Source of the DNA: CALMAK01 sp964392265
GTDB taxonomy: Bacteria; Patescibacteriota; Saccharimonadia; Saccharimonadales; Saccharimonadaceae
DNA length: 64,000 nucleotides
NCBI GenBank assembly: GCA_964392265.1
Contig: CAYMOS010000003.1
Span: 1-64,000, forward strand
Direction: 5' to 3'
The notes beneath the pieces were generated by a model. It ran no database searches, was not told the DNA's origin, and was given only the letters and a program-made list of their open reading frames with translations. The first letter of the stretch is position 1, and every line of letters begins with the position of its first letter. Made by a program: the position numbers and the translations under genes. Below are positions 43,239-50,819 of this stretch, one piece after another.

Positions 43239-45434
43239 CTAGATCTGTCGATACGTTGCCGGGTCGATCAGTATCTCTTTAGGACGCTGATGTCGGATGA
43301 GCAGAATAACTAGGACGATGACGGCTGCGGCTCCAAGAGACAATGTCGTGATAGCAACGACAATAATGAGTGTCTTGACACTAAGGGTGTCGGAACTGTC
43401 GCTTGGCGTGCCAATGTTGGCCCTAGCGATACGTGACAATTCTGGTGCCAGATAGTTTGCAGGGTACGAGCGCTTGACGGTATCGAATTGTTCGAGAGCA
43501 AGTTTGTAGTTTCCGTCTTCGTAGGCATCCAATCCCTTCTGCCAATGAGCGGCAATGTCGCCTTCTTTGAGGGTGATATTGTTTTTTTGTACGAGCGTAT
43601 GAATATCTTCGATATCCCTAAATGACCCATTGCCAAAGCAACGCTGATCACCACAGGTGAGAGCGCCATACGTCATGAGTCCTGCCTGTTCACCCTTGGT
43701 ATTGAACGCTGGCCCCCCGCTGTTGCCTGGGGCGATTTGTGCGTTGGTTTGGATGACGCGACCCCCGTAAGGATAGCCGCTGTTGATGGCTGTTGCGATA
43801 CCTTGGGTAATCGTTGGCACCGTCTGCCACTGGTCTGTCCTGATGTTATTATCGACGAATCCTGGGTAACCAATAGCGGTCATCTTGTCGCCTTCTTGTG
43901 TAGAAGCGCCTCGGGCGAGGGTGACGGTCGGGAACTCTCCCTTCGCTTTGAGTATGGCAACGTCTGATGAGGTAAAGGCACCTTCTCCGCGGAGTGCTTT
44001 GCTGGCGGTGGTGGCATCATAGTCTTTATCAACCAGGGTGGCTGGCAAGATTGTATCATTGTAGGAGATTGAATAGTCGTCTTGGACGCGTATAGGCTGA
44101 TTGCTCGTCTGAATGCCATATGAATAGAGATCGCGTTCGACCGTGATGTTCTCGTCGCCAATGACCCGAGGCAGTTGCAGGACGGCTTGCTGGGCTGCGA
44201 TATCGCCACTCGCGAGGGCGGTAATGAAGGCTGTTCGCTGTTCTTCGGTAATAGTGCCGCGTTCAACCAAAAAGTCTAAAACAGTCTTGACTGCTTCGAC
44301 GGTTCTTAATGATTTTACCAAAAGGACGGCGTTATCTAGGGTGACAACGTGGCCATTCGTAGCAATATACCCGTCACTTGAGATGAATGAACCACTTCCT
44401 ACCCCACCTTCACAGCTTTTTGGTAGGCTGACTCGTTTGGACCCGTTGACCAATGTCGGTGCTCCACATCGAACAGTAAGAATACGTACTACGGCAGGTT
44501 GATTACGCAATACGACAGGTATGATCGAATCAGTATCGAGCTTTTCAGGTACATAAGAAGTGTCTTTTGGTAGGTCGGCAGCAGCAAGAGTGACGACGCC
44601 TGAGTCGGTGCGGCCTAACAGATTGTCGTCAACTGCCCTATATGATAGTGAGGCGATAACCGTCTCGAACTCGCTGGTCAACGTGGGGTTTGCTGTCACG
44701 TTTGTCATCACCCCCCAGTATGGACGGTCGTTTTGAACGGTGGCATAGATCTTTGTTTCGGTTGCAGCGGAGACGCCAAAATGAGAATTATCCCTGGTAA
44801 GGCGTATAGTTTGGTAGGTGATACCGCCAATCTCGGTGCTTTCAATCTTTGAGACAGTTGTTTTTTCGTCTTTGTAGCTTTCGGCAATGTAATTGACCAA
44901 GAGAGAGTCACGTTTGGAGGGGTAATCCGGATTATCTTTGAACCTATCCCAAAATCCACGTCGGATATTTGTACTGATGATGAGATCAGGGCTGGTGAGG
45001 GTAGTCTCTCCACCCTGCGGCTTGAGGGTTATCATGCTGTAGGGCCGCGCTTCCTTTAATTCATCACCGGAGAATGATTCATAATAGACCATACTGCCAG
45101 TTGATTTGGTGGCATCATTTACCTGTCCGTAGGGGGATAGCGTGACCGGGTCGTATGTGAAGGTGTAGCCTAGGGTTGAGGTGATCGTGGTACGTTCAGG
45201 AGTGGCAGTGACGCCATTTTTCGTCAGTTCATCCGTCAGAAATGAAGCCCGCTCCTTCTTGACACTGTCGTCTTGGCCATCAGAAAAAACAATCAAGGCG
45301 AACAGCACTGCAACTGATAGGAGCATCAGTACCCCCATGCCAACTAAACCAATAATCAGCCAGTTCTTTTTACGGGAGTGCGTTGTCTGCTGGGGTAAGG
45401 ATGGTTGAGGAGGTGTCGACGGCGCCGTATCCAT
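43239..45434 (-). CDS. Membrane-anchored trypsin-like serine protease (HtrA-like)
   Basis: The protein has 731 residues. A transmembrane helix lies at about 24-50, then an unassigned extracytoplasmic domain (about 80-270). The protease domain has the catalytic triad His362 (ATNGHVV), Asp491 (SSDVAILKA) and Ser572 (GNSGGP). A short TPR-like repeat (about 645-690) and a second transmembrane helix near the C-terminus (about 690-715) follow. No PDZ domain is visible. It likely handles surface protein quality control or processing. The upstream gene ends 2 bases before its start. Confidence 0.9.
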   Translation of the reverse strand: MDTAPSTPPQPSLPQQTTHSRKKNWLIIGLVGMGVLMLLSVAVLFALIVFSDGQDDSVKKERASFLTDELTKNGVTATPERTTITSTLGYTFTYDPVTLSPYGQVNDATKSTGSMVYYESFSGDELKEARPYSMITLKPQGGETTLTSPDLIISTNIRRGFWDRFKDNPDYPSKRDSLLVNYIAESYKDEKTTVSKIESTEIGGITYQTIRLTRDNSHFGVSAATETKIYATVQNDRPYWGVMTNVTANPTLTSEFETVIASLSYRAVDDNLLGRTDSGVVTLAAADLPKDTSYVPEKLDTDSIIPVVLRNQPAVVRILTVRCGAPTLVNGSKRVSLPKSCEGGVGSGSFISSDGYIATNGHVVTLDNAVLLVKSLRTVEAVKTVLDFLVERGTITEEQRTAFITALASGDIAAQQAVLQLPRVIGDENITVERDLYSYGIQTSNQPIRVQDDYSISYNDTILPATLVDKDYDATTASKALRGEGAFTSSDVAILKAKGEFPTVTLARGASTQEGDKMTAIGYPGFVDNNIRTDQWQTVPTITQGIATAINSGYPYGGRVIQTNAQIAPGNSGGPAFNTKGEQAGLMTYGALTCGDQRCFGNGSFRDIEDIHTLVQKNNITLKEGDIAAHWQKGLDAYEDGNYKLALEQFDTVKRSYPANYLAPELSRIARANIGTPSDSSDTLSVKTLIIVVAITTLSLGAAAVIVLVILLIRHQRPKEILIDPATYRQI

Positions 45435-45436
45435 GA

Positions 45437-46405
45437 CTATAGGCTATCGGCAAGCTTTTGCACTGGCTTGGCGAGTTCTTTGACGTCACTCGCAATGGAT
45501 TGATAGTCAGATTTGAGGGCGCTGTAGGCAGTTTCAAATGCTTTTCCAGATGAAATGTAATCAGTCATCGCCGAGACAAGTGCTGTACTGTTTTTGTTAT
45601 CAAACGCTGTTTTAATACTGGTGACATCATTACAGACGGCTTTGGTCTTGGTGCTAACATTTGCAACATTTGATTCAGCATCCTTTGGTACTTTGGCGTT
45701 GGTTGTCAAATCGACCATGCTATTGCAGGCGGCAGTCATGCCGTCAACGGCAGTGCCAAAGAGTGATTCGCTAGGGCTAGAAGAACGCAGAACGTTGGCA
45801 AGCTGATTTTCATTAGAAATGAGCTTTTGTCGTTGGGTCGCAAGGTCGGTATAGAATGTGTAGAGGTTACCGTACAGTTTGGCATCATCGGTCGCGGTTG
45901 TGACGGCCGCATCGGCTTTTTTAGCAGTTGACTGAGCATCCTTGTAGGAGCTGCTGAGGTCACCGAGGAAAGCGTCTTTGAGGCTTGGCTTTGTGATCTT
46001 ATCGATGTCTTTGGCGACATCATTAGGAGAGCTGGCAGAACCCGCAATGGCATCAGCGACGTCTTCGAGGTACGTTTTCAGTGACGTAGTGTAATCCTTG
46101 GCGGCTGAGTTGGCGGTATTAATGCTTACCAGTAAGGTGATGCCAACGGCTACTAAGATGGCAGCAACAGCAGCAATGATAATCCATAGCATTTTGCGAT
46201 TATTCTTTTTTGGCGCAAGATTGTAAGAATTTTGAGAGGCTGGAGTGGTGCCTTGATTGGGAGTATATGGTTGAGCCGGCTGTGAAGCAGGATCAACGGA
46301 ACTTGGAGTGACCGAAGGAGTCGGTACCTGAGGCGTCGGTGCATCAGTAGGTGGAACGTCTCCTGGTTGATATGGTTGTGTTGGTTGATCAGGTTGCGTG
46401 TCCAC
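45437..46405 (-). CDS. Pro/Gln-rich single-pass membrane protein with helical extracellular domain
   Basis: The protein has 322 residues starting at GTG 46405 after GGGGAT. Residues 1-65 are low-complexity Pro/Gln/Thr, a transmembrane helix lies at about 72-95, and the rest is helical, rich in Ala, Ser, Asp and Lys. Together with the protease it forms a two-gene unit. The similar layout of the two proteins (Pro-rich tail, helix, outer domain) suggests partners. No family is recognised. Confidence 0.75.
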   Translation of the reverse strand: MDTQPDQPTQPYQPGDVPPTDAPTPQVPTPSVTPSSVDPASQPAQPYTPNQGTTPASQNSYNLAPKKNNRKMLWIIIAAVAAILVAVGITLLVSINTANSAAKDYTTSLKTYLEDVADAIAGSASSPNDVAKDIDKITKPSLKDAFLGDLSSSYKDAQSTAKKADAAVTTATDDAKLYGNLYTFYTDLATQRQKLISNENQLANVLRSSSPSESLFGTAVDGMTAACNSMVDLTTNAKVPKDAESNVANVSTKTKAVCNDVTSIKTAFDNKNSTALVSAMTDYISSGKAFETAYSALKSDYQSIASDVKELAKPVQKLADSL

Positions 46406-46485
46406 AATATAAATCCCCTTTATGGTTAGTACCCCTACTGTACTACGTCGACTTAGTGAACGTCAACACTGGACGCTCCTGGCAA

Positions 46486-46518
46486 AAGTACCTCATCCTT
46501 ACGGAAGATGAGGTACTT
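46486..46518. terminator. Hairpin between convergent/adjacent units
   Basis: A 12-bp perfect inverted repeat, AAGTACCTCATC (46486-46497) and its complement (46507-46518), sits after the FMN reductase stop on the minus strand. Confidence 0.7.
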
Positions 46519-46537
46519 CGTAGGATTCAGCGTATAG

Positions 46538-47077
46538 TTAGCTGGCTGGGTGAAGGGCGGTAAGAACGGTGTGGATTTTTTCACCAACCGCTGTCTCGTC
46601 GAGGACGTTTCCTTCAACATCAAGGTCCTTCGTAAAGTAAAGCTGTGCTGGGTTGTCATGAAGGTTGATTTTGATAACCGTGGCTATCTCCTTGAGGGTA
46701 ACGAGGCTGTGGGCGCCACCATACCAGCCGTAGGTGACGACGCCAACTGGTTTGTCGGCCCATTCTTTGTAGAGCCAGTCGATAGCATTCTTTTGAATAG
46801 CGGATAGGGTGTGGTTGTATTCGGGCATTAGTAATACGACACCGTCAGCCTCACTGACTAGTTTGCTCCAGGCAAGTACTGTTTCATTCGTCTCCGAATA
46901 GTCGGGCGCAGATGGCGGAAGCTCATTGTTATAAAACGGCAGATCGAGCGCTGTGAGGTCGGCAACCGTCAGTTCGATACCTTCAATCTGGCTTGCTTCT
47001 TTTTGGACGGCCGCGAGGACGCCGTCAGCAACCCTTCCCTTCCTAGCACTTCCTGTCACAACTAATAGTTTGGTCAT
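46538..47077 (-). CDS. NADPH-dependent FMN reductase family protein
   Basis: The protein has 179 residues with a flavodoxin-like fold: VTGSARKGRVADGV (phosphate loop), MPEYNHTLSAIQKNAIDWL and VTYGWYGGAHSL are characteristic. Family members reduce FMN, quinones or azo dyes with NAD(P)H. The ATG follows AAGGAGGGAT, a strong ribosome site, unlike most neighbours. Confidence 0.92.
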   Translation of the reverse strand: MTKLLVVTGSARKGRVADGVLAAVQKEASQIEGIELTVADLTALDLPFYNNELPPSAPDYSETNETVLAWSKLVSEADGVVLLMPEYNHTLSAIQKNAIDWLYKEWADKPVGVVTYGWYGGAHSLVTLKEIATVIKINLHDNPAQLYFTKDLDVEGNVLDETAVGEKIHTVLTALHPAS

Positions 47078-47163
47078 ATCCCTCCTTGTTGGTCATTGAT
47101 TTTACTATATAAAGTATAGCATCTTTTTCCTGTCGTTGTATAGTAAAATAATATATAGCGTTT

Positions 47164-48531
47164 ATGCTTGAAACATACATCACTGCAATCCTTTTACTCA
47201 TCGGGGCCGTTGTGGGCGGCTATTTATTGGCGCGTCTCCCGTTGATTCGACGCCTGTTTATCCCTACTTCTTTGGCGGCAGGCCTTCTGTTATTGGTGTT
47301 TGGCCCTCAGATTGCCGGACGATACTTCCCTGAGATGCAAATACCGACCGAGTTTTATGATATGTGGAAGGTACTGCCGAAATATATGATTACCTTGGTG
47401 TTTGCTGGCCTCTTTCTTGGTAAGCCGCTACTGTCAATGAAGAAAATGTGGGGGCTGGCAGGTCCGCAAGTCGCCTTTGGACAAACGATTGCGTGGGGAC
47501 AATATGTGGTCGCTGGGCTGTTAACGCTGTTTGTGCTGATGCCCTTGTTTGCCATGCCGGCGTTTACTGCCTCGTTATTAGAAATTAGTTTTGAGGGTGG
47601 CCACGGGACGGTTGCTGGGATGACCCCAGTTTTTCAGGATCTCGACTTTGAGACGGGTCGCCAAATCGCCACGGGTCTGGCGACAGCAAGTTTAGTATCG
47701 GCGCTGATTATTGGGATCATCCTGATTAACTGGGCGCGCCGCACGGGACATATCAAAACGGGTGGTCTGGTACGTGTCGCACGTAATAAGGTGTATTATC
47801 ACACGATTGTGGCCGAGCTTCGCAAGAAAGGCGTCAGTTTTCGCAAGGTTGTGACTTTTCGGGTGCTAATCTCGCATCTCATCTTGCTGGGCCTTGGGGT
47901 GGGTATTGGTTGGGTGATGCATCAAGGATTACTTCTGCTGGAGGCGCAGTTATGGGGGCGTGACGGCCACAAATTCTTTGCCTATGTGCCTCTCTTTACT
48001 TTTGCGATGTTTGGCGGCATGGTTGCGCAGTTTATCTGGTCAAGAATGGGCCTGAAGGTGGTGCGCGAGATGGTTGAACTGATATCAACCCTTACACTAA
48101 CGCTCCTTATCATGGCGGCTATTGGGACGATGTCACTCGAATTCTTGGTGCATGACGGACTGGTGTTTGTGTTACTCTATACGGCTGGGGCGATTTGGAT
48201 ACTGTTTGCCTTTTTCGTGTTGGCGAGGCGAATGTTTCGGCGCTATTGGTTCCAGAATGCCATTATCAGTTTTGGCCAGGGTATGGGGATGACTGCGACT
48301 GGACTGTTGTTTGCGCAGATGGTTGACCCAAAGAACAAGACGAATGCCGTTGAAGCGTTTGGCTACAAACAACTAATGTTTGAACCACTGATGGGCGGTG
48401 GTATCGTAACTGCCCTTTCGATGCCGATTATCTTGACGATTGGATTGCCATTGTTTACGGCCGTATGTGCTGGCATTATGGCGTTTTGGCTGCTACTTGG
48501 ACTACTCTATTTTGGCAAAAAGGGAAAATAA
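47164..48531 (+). CDS. GltS-like sodium/glutamate symporter
   Basis: The protein has 455 residues with about 12 hydrophobic segments. The motif FEGGHGTVAG at about 142-151 corresponds to the GGHGTAA signature of GltS. It probably imports glutamate or a related anion with sodium. The substrate is not proven; a CPR cell would need imported amino acids. A TATATA hexamer lies 6 bases before the ATG. Confidence 0.85.
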   Translation: MLETYITAILLLIGAVVGGYLLARLPLIRRLFIPTSLAAGLLLLVFGPQIAGRYFPEMQIPTEFYDMWKVLPKYMITLVFAGLFLGKPLLSMKKMWGLAGPQVAFGQTIAWGQYVVAGLLTLFVLMPLFAMPAFTASLLEISFEGGHGTVAGMTPVFQDLDFETGRQIATGLATASLVSALIIGIILINWARRTGHIKTGGLVRVARNKVYYHTIVAELRKKGVSFRKVVTFRVLISHLILLGLGVGIGWVMHQGLLLLEAQLWGRDGHKFFAYVPLFTFAMFGGMVAQFIWSRMGLKVVREMVELISTLTLTLLIMAAIGTMSLEFLVHDGLVFVLLYTAGAIWILFAFFVLARRMFRRYWFQNAIISFGQGMGMTATGLLFAQMVDPKNKTNAVEAFGYKQLMFEPLMGGGIVTALSMPIILTIGLPLFTAVCAGIMAFWLLLGLLYFGKKGK

Positions 48532-48540
48532 TGGTAATAT
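48512..48540 (+). promoter_or_regulatory. Promoter of the phosphatidyltransferase gene
   Basis: TTGGCA (48512-48517), a 17-base spacer and TAATAT (48535-48540), overlapping the end of the gltS-like gene. The leader has an 8-bp hairpin AGGTGGGT/ACCTACCT (one G-U). Confidence 0.7.
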
Positions 48541-48597
48541 AATGCTGTTCTAGGTGGGTGGAACGTACCTACCTCACGTCTATTAAAGGAGTTTTGC

Positions 48598-49152
48598 ATG
48601 GCTCGGAAGTTGACTTGGGTCGATGTTCAGCGAGATTGGGCGAAGCCGCCTAACCTGGTGAGCTTGGCTCGACTAGTGTTGACGCCCTTCGCAGCTTGGT
48701 TCATCATGACCTGGTTCGGTTGGGTGCTGCTGCTGATCGCCGTCTGCAGCGACAAGCTGGACGGTATGTTGGCCAAGATGAAGAATGGTCGCTGGATCAC
48801 CTTGCTCGGCAAAGTGATGGACTCGATGATCGATAAGATCTTGGTCTTGATCGTCTTGGCTGCGATCTATCTGAAGACCTTCGAGCTGATGGTGCTATTG
48901 GCGATCTTGGTGATCCTTGCTCGCGAACTGAGGGTGACCTGGGTGAAGTCCCGTATGCCCATTCAGTCGGCCGTGGAAGCCGGTCGGGCCTCAATGGTGC
49001 TTCAGAGCCTGGCGCTGTTGTGGTACACCTTCCCGCCAGCACAGCTGCTCCCGAGTCAGTGGACCGATGGAGCACTGTGGCTGGCTATCGGGGCCTCCCT
49101 GACATCAGGGTGGGTGTACGAGACCGACTACAGGGCATATCGCAAGCTGTGA
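48598..49152 (+). CDS. CDP-alcohol phosphatidyltransferase (PgsA-like), GC-rich codons
   Basis: The protein has 184 residues with about five transmembrane helices. The signature reads D-xx-DG-xx-A-K...G-xxx-D-xxx-D (SDKLDGMLAK followed by LLGKVMDSMID), with Lys replacing the usual Arg. It transfers a phosphatidyl group from CDP-diacylglycerol to an alcohol, most likely glycerol-3-phosphate. AAAGGAG precedes the ATG. Third codon positions are much richer in G/C than in the flanking genes. A terminator follows. Confidence 0.88.
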   Translation: MARKLTWVDVQRDWAKPPNLVSLARLVLTPFAAWFIMTWFGWVLLLIAVCSDKLDGMLAKMKNGRWITLLGKVMDSMIDKILVLIVLAAIYLKTFELMVLLAILVILARELRVTWVKSRMPIQSAVEAGRASMVLQSLALLWYTFPPAQLLPSQWTDGALWLAIGASLTSGWVYETDYRAYRKL

Positions 49153-49188
49153 GGCCCAGTCGGCCAGCTACTATAGGGCGTGAGGTGG

Positions 49189-49215
49189 CCCCGCATTCCT
49201 TCAAAGGATGCGGGG
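49189..49215 (+). terminator. Terminator after the phosphatidyltransferase gene
   Basis: CCCCGCATTCC pairs with GGATGCGGGG (one bulge) around TTCAAA, followed by TTATCTCATTGTTTT. Confidence 0.85.
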
Positions 49216-49220
49216 TTATC

Positions 49221-50129
49221 TCATTGTTTTCCTTGAATATTATGCCCACCAAATTTGTTACGCATTGCGGCAAGGAGTTTGGTGGCAAAGGTTGTTTCAC
49301 CTTTTTGTGAGGCGAGGCGGACGTCGAATGAAGCTTGGATGCTAGGGAGTGGGATGCCGAGTTCGTCGGCAGTCTCTAAGGTCCAGCGGGCTTCACCTGA
49401 TTCAGCAACGACGCCATCAATACCTTCCATGAATGGATTTTCGTGTAAGGCCTGACGAGTGAGGTCATTGAGCCAGCTCGTAATGACGCTATTCTTCTCC
49501 CAGACATCACCGGCGCTGGCAAGATCAATATCTTTATAGGGTCCTTCTTTCAACATGCGATAGCCTTCGGCCAGGCTCTCCATCATGCCGTACTCAATGG
49601 CGTTATGGACCATTTTGACGTAGTGCCCTGCCCCTGTCGGGCCAAAGTGATCGTGGGCGCCACCAGGTGCTGCCAGGGTGTCGAGTGCGGGCACTAGCTG
49701 CATATAGGCTGGCTTGTCGCCGCCTACCATCATGGCAAACCCACGCTGATAGCCCCAAACCCCACCGCTTGTGCCAATATCGAGCAGTGTTACTTCTTTA
49801 TCTGCTGCTCGGCCGGCACGTGCACTGTCACCACGGTAATCACTATTGCCGCCATCAATCAGTATCGTTCCGGCAGGAACCATCTCTAGCCAGGCGTCGA
49901 GTTCACTATCAATCACGCTCGCCGGAATCATGAGCCAAATGATAGGAGTGGTATCCCCAAATGCGGCGATAACTGCTTCTTTTGCATAGGCAGGGATAGC
50001 GCCATATTCTGCTGCCGCTGCGACCGGTTCAGGACTGCGGTTGTGTGCGATAACCTCGTGACCGCCTTCGGCGAGCTTCTGAGCAATTTGTGCTCCCATA
50101 CGTCCGAGTCCGCTGATTGCTATTTTCAT
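49221..50129 (-). CDS. gnd: 6-phosphogluconate dehydrogenase, short (NAD-type) form
   Basis: The protein has 302 residues. The Rossmann start is ISGLGRMGAQIAQ; the domain has IDGGNSDYRGD, LDIGTSGGVWG and the catalytic Lys in GHYVKMVHNAIEYGMM. The short length fits the GndA/YqeC-type enzymes that often prefer NAD. It oxidises 6-phosphogluconate to ribulose-5-phosphate. AAGGAGG precedes the ATG, and the pgl gene overlaps its start by 4 bases. Confidence 0.95.
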   Translation of the reverse strand: MKIAISGLGRMGAQIAQKLAEGGHEVIAHNRSPEPVAAAAEYGAIPAYAKEAVIAAFGDTTPIIWLMIPASVIDSELDAWLEMVPAGTILIDGGNSDYRGDSARAGRAADKEVTLLDIGTSGGVWGYQRGFAMMVGGDKPAYMQLVPALDTLAAPGGAHDHFGPTGAGHYVKMVHNAIEYGMMESLAEGYRMLKEGPYKDIDLASAGDVWEKNSVITSWLNDLTRQALHENPFMEGIDGVVAESGEARWTLETADELGIPLPSIQASFDVRLASQKGETTFATKLLAAMRNKFGGHNIQGKQ

Positions 50130-50794
50130 ATCATTTCCTCCTTATAATCAGTAAAAAGTGTTGTCTGCGGGAATGTCGCAAGTACCCCTGCTGGAAACTC
50201 ATCAAGAGTGATATCGCGACGCGTCTGTAGGGTCTGAATGACGGGCCATTTTGCGTGGCCATAGGCTTGGACGACGGCTTCGTCAAATTGAGACAGGTAG
50301 GCCGGTGTCGTGGTGATGCGATCGTAGTCCTCACCCTTGAAAGAGCAGGCGGATTGCCGACTGTGGACGGCCGGACTGTGTGGTTTGATGCCTGATGTAT
50401 GGCCGTCGTTGCCAATGCCTAATAGCGCAATGCGATAATCACTGTCATGAAGATGAGAAGATAACCATTTATCATAGGCTGTCGTGGTTGCTTCTATCGA
50501 TGCGCCAGTTAAGGGTCGATAGACTGCTGCACCTGGAAGTGATAGTCCCGCGTCATAGAGCTGTTGCATATTTTCGTCGGAATGTCCCGGTTCGCCGTAA
50601 CGTTCGTCGCTGATGGTTACCGACAGGTTCGATAGGTCACGATCAGCCAAGAGGCGTGCCACCTCAACACATACAGCAATACCGGAACCTCCTGCCATCA
50701 GCCATAGGACACGTTTGCCTTGGTCTAATTTTTCAGCAATACGACGGGCCAAAAATGGTGCCACATCGGACTGGGGAGAGTTACGGTAGTCCAT
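50126..50794 (-). CDS. pgl: 6-phosphogluconolactonase
   Basis: The protein has 222 residues of the NagB/RpiA fold. WLMAGGSGIAVCVEVA, TISDERYGEPGHSDENM and LGIGNDGHTSGIKP match the family. It hydrolyses 6-phosphogluconolactone, feeding gnd next to it. No zwf is seen in the window. TACACT ends 6 bases before the ATG, and the divergent P-type ATPase promoter lies on the opposite strand of the same few bases. Confidence 0.94.
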   Translation of the reverse strand: MDYRNSPQSDVAPFLARRIAEKLDQGKRVLWLMAGGSGIAVCVEVARLLADRDLSNLSVTISDERYGEPGHSDENMQQLYDAGLSLPGAAVYRPLTGASIEATTTAYDKWLSSHLHDSDYRIALLGIGNDGHTSGIKPHSPAVHSRQSACSFKGEDYDRITTTPAYLSQFDEAVVQAYGHAKWPVIQTLQTRRDITLDEFPAGVLATFPQTTLFTDYKEEMI

Positions 50795-50819
50795 ATATCT
50801 AGTGTACTATAGACGTATT

